A stretch of 64,000 bases of DNA from Pyronema omphalodes (lineage: Eukaryota; Ascomycota; Pezizomycetes; Pezizales; Pyronemataceae), in NCBI GenBank assembly GCA_024516155.1, contig JAJJXM010000023.1:124001-188000 (forward strand), given 5' to 3'. Shown here piece by piece: positions 9,218 to 21,470 of this stretch. Position numbers and translations under genes: made by a program. The notes beneath the pieces were generated by a model. The model was not told where the DNA came from, searched no databases, and saw nothing but the letters and a program-made list of their open reading frames with translations. The first letter of the stretch is position 1, and every line of letters starts with the position of its first letter.

Positions 9218-11099
9218 GGGAGATATACCCAATGTGTGAACTCCACCTCCACGTGTCAGCCACATAAGCCCTAAGTACGGCCAAGACACCTGGACTCTAG
9301 GCGACCTTCAACACTCTGATCTGAAAATGCCGGATGAAGTAGCCAAGTTGAAAAAGATATCATATTTCATGAACTACAGACTGCAAGAGATGATCAAAAC
9401 GTCTTGAATTTGATTTGTTTAAACCGGGAAGATGTGTTATATACCACGAAGAATGCTGATAGTTATTGATTTCAAGACGTATTATCTATCTAATGCGAAA
9501 TTTGAACTTCTATACTAAAGGATAAAAAGGAGAAAGACAAACAACCTTACTCGCCGTCACTTGACTGTCGGTTTCCAAGCCCTAATTTCCATCAACGCTA
9601 TGATGTTTATTTGTCGTCACTGCCAGCAGTAAACAAAGTACCATCCAACATTCTTACTCCCAGCCCCAAACTCAAGAGATTCTCCATCAGTCTCAACTAC
9701 ACCCGCAATATTACTAATACCACCTAACTTTTCTCCGAATTCCTCCCCATCCCTCTGCCCCGAATAGTGCGATGAGATCCATAAGGTATACACAATTTCG
9801 CCTTTACGTAATAGGTAGATAAGATGCGCAGAATTTGTGCACACACAACCAACAAATTAAAAGTTGGATGATTTCCTATGAATGCTCACTGAACAAGGCT
9901 ATAGAGATTATAATGATAGTAAGATTGTAGGAAGGACAAAACTATGCACCATAGATGAGATACTATTTTATCCTGATCTTTATATCCAGACGTTACCTCT
10001 CCACGTGCTAGTACATAGAAGTTCCCGGGATTATTTCTCGCTATGAGGGGAAGGGAGGAAGGCTATGGACAACTCACCCGGCAAGGTGACTGTCAAACGA
10101 ACAGGGTTCATGGACCAGTTGAGGAGAAAAGACATGTAAATTGGCGAGAGAGGCGGGGGAGGTTCCATTCAGACACAGATAGGCCGCTCTGGACCGTTAC
10201 CAGTGTCAGCCGGAGTCACTCTCGGGGGCTATCAATATACTATTAGAGTAATACCCGCCATAACCTTACGGTTGCAAGCGAGTATGAGAAATAAATAAAT
10301 AAGTGTTATACCAGGGTCCAGATATACATCATATTTCTACTAACATCATACATTACCATAATAACAACACTAACCACTAATCACTCACTTCCATGTTGAT
10401 TGCTGCTTTTTGGTTGTCTCCATCTGGATTTAATAGGTAACCTAAAGACAAGACTACCAATGGAAACTTGTGTATTACTTTTTACTTTTCTACGTCGCTG
10501 CCTGCAAGAAAGATGCAACGAAACGGGATATGTCGTTTGATGCTTTTGCATCACGTACAGTATGCTCATGCATCCTTTTAATCAACTCACCGGAAAATGC
10601 AACTATATATACGTTCAGCTATGCATTTCTCTTGGCAATGATAACGTTTACAGGTTTCTGGTTGTTTATATCACGTCCTGGATGAACGCAAAATCTCGGA
10701 GAAATAACTTTGAGTTAAGGCTTTCTGATGCTGTATATACGTGTAATACTATATTTGATGGCATTACCAATACAAATCATATAGATCTTTTTGAAAATTT
10801 TAGTGAAACCCAAAATGAGTGATACTCCGTGAAGAATCAAGATAAGATCAGTCATTTATTATCTCATCTCATCTTATCAAATTACCCGGAGCTCATCTAG
10901 TTCCCACCACCTGGAGCTCCATTGACCACCGTTTCCACACTCCATCAGCACGCGAATTTTAAGCCTCTACCGTTATCCACTACCTCCCACAAACCAGATT
11001 CCACTCAGTAACCATCTTTCGCGTTTTTTGGATACCGACATTCTACTATATTAGTCATTCAATCCAGCAAGAGAGCGCTAGCTGCAGCTCGAGATAGCT
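9218..11099. other. Intergenic upstream of UBC6
   Basis: No supported gene. A minus-strand frame at 9617-9844 is protein-like in composition but has no ATG, no splice partner and no known domain. The last 200 bp before the ATG at 11100 are the presumed UBC6 promoter and leader. Confidence 0.5.
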
Positions 11100-12055
11100 A
11101 TGACAAGCTCTGAAGCTCCGTCTTACAACAAGAAGTCACCGACAGTGAAGCGCATCCGTACGTCTCTCCTCTTCTTCTTCCGATTTAACTGACGTGAGCA
11201 GTTCGCGAAGCCGCAGAACTCGCAAACTCCCCCTCGCCAGACTATCATGCCGCCCCACTCGAGTCTAACATCTTCGAGTGGCACTTCACACTACGCGGCC
11301 CACCCGACACCCCATATGCAAATGGTATCTACCATGGAAAAATAACCCTTCCACCCACATATCCAATGCGACCACCGTCTTTTAGGTTCCTCTCGCCTAG
11401 TGGACGGTTTGAAATCAACCGGGAAATTTGCCTGAGTATCTCGGAACACCATGAGGATACATGGCAACCAGCATGGGGTATACGCACGGCTGTGGTGGCC
11501 CTTCGAGGCTTTATGGAGACAGAAGCAGGAGGGCAGGTTGGTGGTCTTGAGTGCGGTGAGGAGCAGAGGAAAACTATGGCTACAGAAAGTAGGGACTGGA
11601 CATGTGACACGTGTGGGAAAAGGAGTGTAGACATCTTGAAGGAGAGTGAAGAGGCCGCCAAAAAGCTGAATGTGGACGGAAGGGTTGAGGAAGAAGTGCC
11701 AAAAGAACTAAAGTTTAAGGTTAAGAAGGAAAACGGCGAGGGGGTATCGGAGACGAATTCCGCCGAGACTATAGTTCCATCCACTTCGCAAAGCGCGCAG
11801 ACAAGCTTCGAAGCAGGCGGTCAATTATCTGGAAATACAGGAACTTCAGCTACCTCTCAATCTCCAACCCATAATATAGTACCTCAACCCCCGGCCTTGC
11901 CACCAAATCTTGCCCAGAATTTCGCACCACGGCCGCATCAACAACCAGATACGAGTGAAGATAACTTCTGGTTGGATCGACTTATTGTGGTGTTGATTGT
12001 GATATTTATAGCAATTGTTTTACAAAAGTTTATGGGCTCACCGCGGGTGTTTTAG
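11100..12055 (+). CDS. UBC6: Tail-anchored ubiquitin-conjugating enzyme E2 (Ubc6 / UBE2J type)
   Basis: Two exons, 11100-11157 and 11202-12055, with a 44-nt intron (GTACGT...GAGCAG). The 303-residue product is somewhat longer than yeast Ubc6 (about 250) through a longer linker. The E2 fold occupies about residues 10-165. It has the family signature FEWHFTLRGPPDTPYANGIY, the PPSFRFLSPSGRF loop, and catalytic Cys96 in REICLSISEHHEDTWQP, a sequence context specific to the Ubc6/UBE2J group. A Ser/Thr/Pro-rich linker follows, then one C-terminal helix, DRLIVVLIVIFIAIVLQKF (about 280-299), that anchors it in the ER membrane facing the cytosol. Ubc6 works with Doa10/TEB4-type ligases in ER-associated degradation. 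The exon join restores KRILREAAEL, as expected for helix 1. Confidence 0.95.
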
Positions 12056-12458
12056 TAGCGATGCATTGGATTCCACATGCTCTGTTATAATTCACTATTT
12101 CGGGTGTTTGTTGGATTGTGGTTTGCTAATTGGCGTTGTTAAAATGCTTGTAAGAGTCTTTCGCAGATAAAGTTAAGTGTGTAGATAGATTCTACAGCAT
12201 CTCAAGAATGTACTAAACCTGTATATTAAAATATTGATGACAAAAGCAGAGCTGTCTACCTCTGGAGGCAAGATTGTGTATTGGGTAATAGAGAACAAGC
12301 CAGGTTCCATTTGGCTTTGGACAAAATTGTCAATTTGCGGGTCGATGTTTATTTAACCCCCAGCTATATTGTTTTACTGCCTCATGAAAACTTCAACCTG
12401 ATCGTGTCTCAACCTCCAATCTCCACCTCCACGTCCGGTTCGACAAATTCAGAACGCG
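12056..12458. promoter_or_regulatory. Spacer between UBC6 and the SAT4-like gene
   Basis: A 403-bp gap between two plus-strand genes. It must contain the UBC6 3' end and the promoter of the next gene. A pyrimidine-rich stretch (ctccaatctccacctccac, about 12414-12432) lies just before the ATG at 12459, as is usual for fungal core promoters. No TATA box was assigned. Confidence 0.4.
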
Positions 12459-14130
12459 ATGGCTCCCAACGATCCAAGTGCTGGGGGCGCGTTTCCTCGC
12501 GACAGGCTGGTCAAGATGTACTTGACGTACGTTACTAACACTAGCATCACTGTTATGGCGCGGTTTCTGTGGTGTTATTATGACCGCGCCGAGCTGAAAC
12601 AAAAGTCCAGACGCGAAAGGAACATCTACTTCGTTGGCCATGCTTGTTTATACTTTGCATATGCCTGTTTTATTGGTATTACTATTACCCAGCTTCACTC
12701 ACTGGTTTTATCTGAGACAGGATCGCCTTTAACGCACATCCACGAGAAACGGCACTCATACCCAGATTATGAACATGGCCAGGAACATGACGAAGCGGCT
12801 CATACTGTGATCTTAAAGGTGAAAGAAATCCTTCTAATTATCGAATGATAAAGGCTAATGTAGAAAAAATAGTCCCTGTACGCTTCACGATTTCTCTACA
12901 GTGTGGTTCTCTATTCAGTCAAGTTCTTCTTCTTATCCCAATATGTCGTTCTTGTGGAATTATCGGCCAAGAAGCTCCGATTCTTCGCAAAGATGACCGT
13001 GATGATGACTGCGCTATTCATGGTTATCAGTCTTGTATCAACAGCTTGCTATTGCCTCCCCATTTCGCGTTCTTGGTATGTCCATATCCACACAGTCTGA
13101 GGGGTTTCTAATGCATTCAGGACACCACTTGAAGCCGATGTTTGTAATCCATTCCTGGACACCCGTATGTTATGGGCGTTGTCTTACATGAATGTGTCCA
13201 TGGACATTTGCAGTATGTTTTTCCCCAGGGCGTCGCTCTAATTGTCTAACACCCTCAACAGTTGCCATGTTCCCAATTCTATCTTTGATGGACATGCAGA
13301 ATCCTGGAAAACGAGGAAGCTTGGGATCAGTTATCATGATGACCATTCTCAACGCAACGCCAGCGATCATGGCCGTTTACCGTTATCTTCTAATGATGAA
13401 CCATCTTAGCATGGACGGAATTTCTGGAACCGGGCCCGCAAGTACAGTTGCATTCTCGTCTACGGGGGAGATGCTGTGTCTTCTTGCTGCGACCTTCTTT
13501 CCCACATCAAAGTTGCTCGGCCAAAGACTCTGGGAAATACGGGGACCCAAAATTGAGAAAACTATTATCTGGATGTTTCTCGTCGCAATCTGGGATACAA
13601 TCAAATGGTACTTTGCCAAGCTATTTCCCACAAAACAAGACTTGGAAGATTTGGACGAGAAAGACAGCGGAGACGAATCCAAGCGAGACAGCCAGCACAG
13701 CGAAGACCCTCCATCACCAACCGGCTCAAAAAGCAATCTTTCTAAATCAGTATCGCAAACCAGCCAAATGCAAACACCTGTCCGTATCTGGTCGAACAGG
13801 ATCTCGAGGCGCATTGGCTGGACTTCGAGTCACATTAATAGCAGCGATCAAAGCATCAACATTGCTTTAACCAGCTTGAACCCCAATACATCAAACAGGA
13901 ATCAGCGAATGTCTCGTGGCTCTACATATCCGGTCATGAATGAAGAGCAGCCTAGTGGAATTCCAAGATACTTTGAGTTCAATCCAGTCCAAAGCACAGA
14001 GAGCGTCAATGGTCTGAGGAGTCTTCCTAGTCCAGTTCCATTCAAATCCGGTCATAGAAGACGCGAGTACTCAATCGATCATACTAATACTGGATCCGAG
14101 GGACGTGTGGAACCATCCACGACGATCTAG
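12459..14130 (+). CDS. SAT4/PTH11-like (fungal rhodopsin-domain) integral membrane protein
   Basis: Four exons: 12459-12818, 12924-13075, 13121-13212, 13262-14130; product 490 residues. The first three exons and the start of the fourth hold about seven helices arranged as in the fungal SAT4/PTH11 rhodopsin-like group. Landmarks are VMARFLWCYYDR after helix 1, KFFFLSQYVVLVELSAKK as the helix-3 'K-FF-SQ...KLS' signature, CNPFLD in the extracellular loop, and MNVSMDICIAMFPI. The C-terminal 170 residues are hydrophilic and Ser/Asp-rich, probably cytosolic. Intron 1 is ambiguous: the stronger-looking acceptor at 12900-12901 shifts frame, while the AG at 12922-12923 keeps frame and rebuilds the signature, so I used the latter. 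Known PTH11 members act as surface sensors, but this protein lacks the CFEM domain and a sensor role is inference. Confidence 0.7.
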
Positions 14131-14763
14131 AAACATTGCCGCCATGTGTTATTTACGGTGCCGTGACGTCGCACGCCCCTTGACGGAGCTCATATTTTCA
14201 AAATCTGCATTTACTTTAATTTACAGCATTTCATCCAAAACTACTCAATTTTTGCTAATTTAGGATTATGTTCTTCGTGTTTTGTTGCTGAATAAGTAGA
14301 TTCCACTCGCTGTAATAGATAGACCTTCAATGTAGTAGTTTTTCATTGCCGAAGTTTTTCTTGCACTTTCCTGCATTTTCACTAGTGTGACAACAAATAT
14401 TGAACAGACAGGTGAACGCATAGCATGATCATGTCAGAAGATCTTTATCGGGCGTCAAACCAATGGTCAGCCGGAGTGACACTACAAAGTGACACTTTTC
14501 GGGATTCAGATCTCTCTACCGAGATCTAGATCACAGAATTTCCGGAACAATATTATGCAGGGTCTATGCACTTCAGAGCGCAGATTATGCATTAGTAATC
14601 CAGTCACCCACAACGACATAACCTAGTGTGCTGAGAACTTCAAATTCATAAACCCAACCCATCATAACTAACTTACAATCCAACCCAACAATATCCAGCA
14701 TATTCATTACATCATTAGATTTATGCCCTTCAGACGCTCAAATTTTTCGTTCTAAATACATCA
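14131..14763. other. Convergent intergenic region
   Basis: AT-rich spacer of 633 bp between the 3' ends of two converging genes. It should hold both polyadenylation regions. No other feature seen. Confidence 0.5.
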
Positions 14764-16065
14764 TCAACCATACGTCACTTTCTCTCCACCTACAATTTGC
14801 CTCGGAGCATCCAATTTTTCATTAACCCCCAGCTCACTAACAGTAGGACTATCCCCCTCCAGTTCCACCGGATTATCTCTTCCCGGCATTTCCGAAATAC
14901 AGTCTTCTCCATCCTTCTCGCTGACTGTATCGGAGTTCCCTGTGGAGATTGATTTCTTCCGACTTTGCAGCCTTCGTTTCCGTTTTCGTAGTAACAAGAA
15001 CACAATTCCAAAGATTAACAAAACAAGTAACAACGGTCCCAACACAGCACCTGCAATCCATGCTTTACTTCCCCCGGTTGTTAAGTCCGACCTCGAGGTT
15101 GGTTCCGGCATTTGCGTTTGCTCATCCGGTACTGGCACTACAGTAGCATCCGGTTCTGTCCATAACTTCATTAGCAAATTTCCCTAGCTAGCTAGCACAG
15201 TATTGAAAATTCTTCCTACCAGTATGTGTAACATCATTTATTCCAGGGGATAAAACAGCATTGATATTCCATTTACAATAACTCGCATACGGTTGCATTT
15301 TATTCAATAATCCACCGACTAAAAATAACGCATCGTTGTTGTTTTTACAACTTGCTGAGCATGCATTGAGTTTCTGTGGGAAGTCTCCATTGCGGGTGCA
15401 AAGTTGTGGAACTTGGCCTATGTCAATTGCTGTTCCCAATGCTGCACCTATCCATATCTCGTCAGTATATATAAACTATCGGTATCATATATATAATGAT
15501 AATAAACTTACTGCAATTGTTATAACATGGAGAATTCCGACCTCTGGAACCCGTGCCGGTTGGTGTTGGTTGTAAAATTACTTCATTACCCGTAACTTTC
15601 GTATCTCCTTCAGCACTAGGACTAGGATGAGCTGTAGATGTGGCTGTGGAATTTGGTTTATCATCTCCCGTGGATTCTCCGCCTTCATTTTCATCCGGTT
15701 CATTTTCATCCGGTTCGTTTTCATCTGGTTCATCCTCGTCTGTTGAGGTTGGTAATGAAGCGCAATAATCAAGATATGGTGCGAAATCCCCCAGAAGCTT
15801 GTTATTGAGAAAGGTATTGTTTTTTTGGTTGCATTTTTGACAGTCGGAAAGAAGGGTTCGGAAGGGATGGGATTTGATGCAGAGAGAAGGTGTTGTTTTG
15901 ATGCTTTGTGCTTCGGTTAATGCATTTGCTGGAGTTGAGAAGGGGGTTGGGTTAGTAAAGGATGGGAATAGAGAAGGTATGGGATGAAGTACTGCAGATG
16001 TTAACACAAGGTGAAGAGTCCGCCGCCTGACCGGAACCTGGGGTTTGTCGCTTGAGAATCACCAT
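14764..16065 (-). CDS. Single-pass membrane protein with a duplicated six-cysteine module
   Basis: Four exons (16065-15993, 15928-15512, 15447-15220, 15155-14764), product 369 residues, unknown family. All three introns are exactly 64 nt and in phase 1. The ectodomain is two copies of one module, PC-x3-C ... LC ... C-x2/3-C ... PY-x2-YC. Copy 1 spans SPCVNIC to PYLDYC; copy 2 spans SPCYNNC to PYASYC. Each module is split by an intron at the same place, just after its second Cys, so the duplication included the intron. Between the modules lies an acidic hinge with DENEP repeats and a Ser/Thr-rich stretch. Near the C-terminus come helix AWIAGAVLGPLLLVLLIFGI and a basic stop-transfer stretch RKRKRRLQSRKK, then an acidic tail. 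No signal peptide follows the chosen ATG, so an upstream leader exon may be missing. A cell-surface glycoprotein or sensor is the best guess. Confidence 0.7.
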
Positions 16066-18335
16066 GATGCAATCATCCGCGTAAAATATATTGTGGGAAG
16101 TGTGGGTTTATATTTTAAATCCTCACTTGCCTATTCATATCCATGATCTATCAATCCATAACCCGGATGGACAGCACATGAAAGCGGGTTTTTCTGGGGG
16201 AGTTATGCACCATATAGATTCAACATGTGGGAAAGCTACAAGCATGGTTTGGTGCTTTATTGATCCGTAGTTGGGAGGTGGATCTGTCTATCCGGTGGAT
16301 TTAAAGTGTGCAGATACGCCAGGAAATTATGCGAGAGCGAGGCGGGGATATTAGTGGTAGGCAATAAATATTCAGGACTAAGTCCGGGGTCTTGTTTTAA
16401 CGGTGATTTCGAAACCACGTATCTAAATTAAAGTTCGATAGCTATACATGTAAATGGATCAGAACTTTCCATCTGATGCCTCGTTACCACAATCGGTCTT
16501 AGCATCTTTATTCAAATTCATATTTCGAATGATATTCCGATGTTTAACATTTCAACACAACTTTGAAAAATGGTGATAATCCCTACTCCATAATAACGGG
16601 GATTGTGTTTGAGATGTTACATATGTACAAGTTACCAACCAACAAGGATCCTCATACGGGATGTCAGGGATGATGATGCCGAGGTGCTAGGGCTACCAAT
16701 CGACGTCAAAAGACTTGGCAATGAAAACTCCGCCTCTTTTATGGAGTTTTATCGTGGAAATAGTGGAGACAATTGAAAAAGAACCGGAAACTTCGGATGC
16801 AGGTCATGAAAGATCGACGGACACTTCGGACACGTTCCGATGGCTGTGTTGGAGACGTTTAGCGATTTGCATAAAGCCAAGACGAAGGACCAAGACGACG
16901 GACCAAGGCGATGGACCAAGGCGAAGGACCAAGGCGAAGAACCAAAGCGAAGAACCAAGACGAAGAACCAAGGCGAAGAAACAAAGCGAAGGACTAAAAT
17001 GAAGCCTACAAACTTCTAAAGTGCTATCCAGCATTGAGGATTAGGCATCAAGCATTGAAATTTCTGGTGTATACATCTAGCAGCAACAGTTTTTTTCAAT
17101 CCCAAAGAGCAAACAAGGCTCACAATGTAAATATAATAAGAGATTAAAGCCGACATCATGAAGAACGAGATCTATACCTAGGCTCAAAACCCCGATCCAC
17201 GCTCTAATAAGGTGAATCCCAGTAAGACCCTGGGGTAAGTTATAACATCCAAGGTCTCACCTGATGCAAAAATGACTCCAGCTACTACATACATAGCAGA
17301 CGTCATAACCATATGGTTGGGAACGTTAATCAGAAAATCAATCAATCGTTCTCATCAATACATAAACGCACCTATCTAGTTTTTCAATCGTCATGGTGTT
17401 TATTTAGAAGATAGAAACTGTACCTAGCCTTGAGGGTTAGCTATTTTTATCACTCTGCCAGTGTGGTGCTCGTGATCGGCGTTTCAAACTGGTTGATCGT
17501 TTTATATAAGCTTGGCTTTCAACTGTATTTTTAACGACAGGAAAGGCAAGTTTGGTTGCATGCGTTGAAGAAGAAATATCAGTAGAAAATGATATCACAG
17601 TTTATATGATGATTTTCTCGTGGGTTGTGGGCAAGTATTTGACATATGTATTATTCCGATCCGACATTCTCAAAGTTATGAGCATTACAGAAATGTTAAT
17701 CTCTACAATACCGGTGATAGATATTGCTATAATGGCTTATTGATATTGATAATCTTGATAAATCAGTTCATGTCAGCTAAGGTGACTAAAGTTATGTCAC
17801 TGGAGACCAAAAACTCCCGTGTATCGATATCATCTTCGTACCAAGGTTATCCAAAATTAGGAGCGAAGAGCTATGATAAATCACTTCTACTTTGAATATA
17901 CACATATATCATCACAGGTAGTTGGTTTAGGGTGGTTGTCGAGTATAAAGGTTTACCAAGTCCCACAGATTTGATATTTGCGTGACTGGGCTTATTCAAG
18001 CCTGCTTCTTATTGTTACAGTAATATTATATAGTAAAAGAAACTAAAAATAAGTAAATGCCGGTTTTCTTCCCAGCTACATAGACTAAGTGAGGTCCATT
18101 GGGATTATTGATTACCTCGTTCCATTCCTCGTTATACCCCCATTTCCCTGATCCCAATCGATTCACCAATCATGTTCCTCCGTATGATTTATTAAAATTA
18201 TCAACTCTTCTTTCTAGAAGATGATCCCAAAGACCAATCGCAATCTTTAAAGCCCGTTCATGATCATAATCTTCCCCGGCTAAGTATGACCCCATATCCT
18301 CATCTCCTCCAGTTGTTCCGTCCCTGGCTATTGAT
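16066..18335. other. Intergenic, repeat at 16.9 kb, no gene seen
   Basis: 2.3 kb between the start of the six-Cys gene and the 3' end of SUS1. Apart from the 12-bp tandem repeat near 16.9 kb I see no coding signal. Open frames at 17552-17895 are AT-rich with no domain. Confidence 0.5.
16869..16996. repeat. 12-bp tandem repeat
   Basis: About ten variants of gaccaaggcgaa lie in tandem. They are open in several frames, giving artificial Lys/Thr/Arg-rich or Leu-rich peptides, which I do not regard as genes. Confidence 0.8.
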
Positions 18336-18874
18336 CTACTCTTCACACATTCCTCTCAGCAATACTGCAATCTTTTTCACAATTTCAGCTTTAACAGCAT
18401 CTGGCACCATTTCTTTCGCCTGTGTATCAACCGAATTCCGTAATTCTTCATAGTTTCCGATGTTTGCGGCGGGATCTCGTAGACGTTCTTTGCAGAGGTT
18501 TCTTAGGTTTTCGCACCAGCCGGATTCTTGTAGGAGTTGAAGGAGTTGGGATTCGAGTCTGTATGAGAGGATGGATTTAGCAGTCTGACACGAGATACGA
18601 AGCGTGAAGCGGATGTGAAAGCTAATAGAGCAGAATGAATCGGAAGACAATGAGTAGACGGAAAGCAGAATCCGGGTCAAAAGCTCGTTGGAGCTTAAAA
18701 ACTCGATCCAGGTAATTGAAAACAGGAGTAAACTCACTTTCCCAGTTCCCCACTCTCTAAAATCCTCCTTGTAACCTCCGCCACTATTTCTGGCGAAGCA
18801 CCAGAGCTGTGAATACTACTATGGTTCCCATTCGGTGCTGTAGCCGCCGCTGCTGCTGCTCCTGGTGTCGGCAT
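18336..18874 (-). CDS. SUS1: SUS1/ENY2, SAGA deubiquitinase-module and TREX-2 subunit
   Basis: Two exons, 18874-18738 and 18558-18336, with a 179-nt intron (GTGAGT...ATACAG); product 119 residues, close to the usual family size of about 100. The core reads ILESGELGKLESQLLQLL, then ESGWCENLRNLCKERLRD, then KEMVPDAVKAEIVKKI. It matches the Sus1/ENY2 helical hairpin, including the invariant ESGW and the VPD-xVK motif. The N-terminal 30 residues are an Ala/Ser-rich extension. Sus1 bridges the histone H2B deubiquitinating module of SAGA and the TREX-2 complex at nuclear pores, coupling transcription to mRNA export. The ATG at 18874 is the first in frame and has a favourable context (aaaATGc). The intron cuts the first helix between Lys and Leu in phase 2. 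Confidence 0.93.
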
Positions 18875-20733
18875 TTTGCCGATATTTCCTATTTCCTTAT
18901 CTCCTTTGGCTCCTGTGCCTCCGTTGGTCTGCCTATCAACTTGTCTCTGATAGTTGGACGCCTTATCTGATTGCCGGCGTCTTCGGTGGGACGCAATTAA
19001 CGGTTCGTCTTCGTCTGGAGATTGTAACTCTGTTTTTAATTCGGGTTCGAGTTCGGGTTCCTATCCTTCTTTCTTGTTTATTTCCGATATCTCCTCAAGC
19101 GACGAAAGCGACGACAGCGACGAAGGCGACGAAGGCGACGGAAGCGATGAATCTGACAAAGCCTGTTCTTTATGGGCCTTTTAAATTCATTAGCTATCTA
19201 TAAATTTCATCGTTGACCCCCGTTCCCTCCTCCATCGCTCTCGTGGTAGCAATTGAATTACCGGATTGTTCTCTTCGTCTAGCTTGTATATTTCTATTGC
19301 AGTTACTACCGTTTCTCGTTCTTTTCCTTCTGTCGCTTCTAAGACTTCTATGGCTCGCTCTAGCAATTACTGTATCAGCTATCCACTTTTTCTATTCCTC
19401 TGTTCGTCACCGCTGCAATGGTATAGATCTACCTTTCTGCCCGGTACTGAATGCTGGTCTGGATTCTATCGTAGCAGCAATTGAGGGGGTGGAGCTCTGT
19501 AGCAGCGGATAAGGCGGTGATTTATCGAGTAGCTATTGTAGCTATTCCCAGTTGATGAAGAACTATCGAAAACGGCAGGGGAAGGTTTAGAGCAAAGCTG
19601 TGGCGGAGCTGTTAAATACGCAGGCCGGTCGGTCGATGATTAAAGGGTGTCGGTTGTTTTAGTTCGTTCGTTGCACTTGAAGGATGGTATAGATAACCCA
19701 ACCCCAACAGATCAGATCACCTTAAAGCGGAAAGCAAGCAAGCAAGTTAATAACACGAAAAGAAGTGATGCTCTCTCAGCTCTCTAATGACGCGACAATC
19801 GGTGGACGCGGGGACGCGCCTTGACAGGGATTAGTGGCGCGTAGATCAGGTTAGGGTTGCTTATTGCGGGGGTGCGGGCTGGATGCGGGTAAGGCGTAGC
19901 TTCCGGGGTGTCGGCTGGGATTCCGTTCGTTGACGTCGTATGTACGTCGTGCTCGATTTGAAGTTTTGAAAAAAGATGTAAGCTGGGGAAAGGTGAATGA
20001 GAAGAATAATTCGAGGAGATGAAGATTGAAGGTTGGTAAAAGAATTAATCGGTCGCGTGATCAAGATGCTGCAGAGCTTAATCCGCATTGCCCTGCGCGC
20101 TGCGCAACCCGGGATCAGGATTGATATTACTAATTATATACGAGCTACATATTCGGGTGTCGGCAGTGAAGCTGTATAGATACGGTATATGCAAGCCCAA
20201 TTCTTTACGTTGATTCCTTTAGGTAGCTTTCAACCAGAGCGTGAATACCTCACTTATTGCGTGGTGGTGTTGCTTTGAAAAACAACTCCATACTGGTCAG
20301 TGGCGAGAAGATAACTTGAAAGATCCCAGAGTTTTACTATACTCCATTATGTTCATTTTTCCGTCCACATATTCCAACCGATTAAAGTATCATTCTAGTA
20401 TTTTTACAGATGAAACTCGGAACCATTGAAATGGAAAATTTCCAAACACTGTAACTCATAGAAGACTAATTCATGAATGGAATTCTGAAAAAGAAACAAA
20501 GGAACACCAAAGTTTTTCCTAACTTTCACCTGTGATCAAAGTCCAGACACTCTATCCACCTCTTTTTTCGTCATTTCTTCCTCCAAATTCCTTTTTCTTG
20601 TTATTTATTACTCTTCATCTTTATTATTATTCTTTCTTAGACCTTTATCGTCCCTCTTACATTGATACCGTCCATTTTGTTATATCTCTTCAAAGTTCAC
20701 CCACTTATCTCTATCAAGCTTCACTCAAACTTG

Positions 20734-20734
<1 letters not shown>

Positions 20735-20767
<33 letters not shown>
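20735..20767. repeat. Poly-A tract (33 bp)
   Basis: Uninterrupted run of A after cttg, followed by a second, interrupted A-rich run to about 20784. No adjacent retroelement sequence was recognised, so I cannot call it a LINE or SINE tail. Confidence 0.9.
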
Positions 20768-20769
<2 letters not shown>

Positions 20770-21257
20770 AAAGAAAAAAAAAAATCTTTATGATCACTAG
20801 TATTGGTGATGGTAGAATAAAGAACCTTCCGTACATAAATCTATAGCAGCGCTTTTTCTATTGCATTTTACAGAGAAAGCTCAGTACCAATCAGTCAATC
20901 TAAAATTCCAACTCTTATACAATGTGATTAGTAACGCCGTCAATCAAAACCGAAAAAATTCAAAAACATTTCCTTCTGCAGGCTGGTTGGTACAAACCTC
21001 TAATATTTTTCCTATCTTGCACGTTAGATACTGCTCTTTTCTGTGATTTCCGTGATTTTCTCTGATCTGTTGAATCCCTCGGATATCTAGATTTAATCCA
21101 ATTTAGTCTATGGAACTTATCTAGCTAGGTTATGTAGTCTATAGAAAAAACATTAATCGGTGTATATCCAAAGCCCCAAAGCCCCAAAGCCCAACAGAGC
21201 CCCCAAAGCCCAGCAGAGCCTATCTTTTCTTTAAACCCACAAAACCTCAACCCCTCA

Positions 21258-21470
21258 ACTACTCTCTACTCTCTACTCTCTACTCTCTACTCTCTACTCT
21301 CTACTCTCTACTCTCTACTCTCTACTCTCTACTCTCTACTCTCTACTCTCTACTCTCTACTCTCTACTCTCTACTCTCTACTCTCTACTCTCTACTCTCT
21401 ACTCTCTACTCTCTACTCTCTACTCTCTACTCTCTACTCTCTACTCTCTACTCTCTACTCTCTACTATCT
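21258..21470. repeat. (CTCTACT)n microsatellite
   Basis: About 29 near-perfect copies of the heptamer ctctact, decaying into ctatctatt at the right end. All-pyrimidine apart from one A per unit. Heptameric, so not a coding-type repeat. Confidence 0.95.

Noticed and set aside
9617..9844. Possible small minus-strand gene
   Set aside because: Composition is protein-like, but there is no ATG, the frame closes with a stop just upstream, and no acceptor or partner exon was found.
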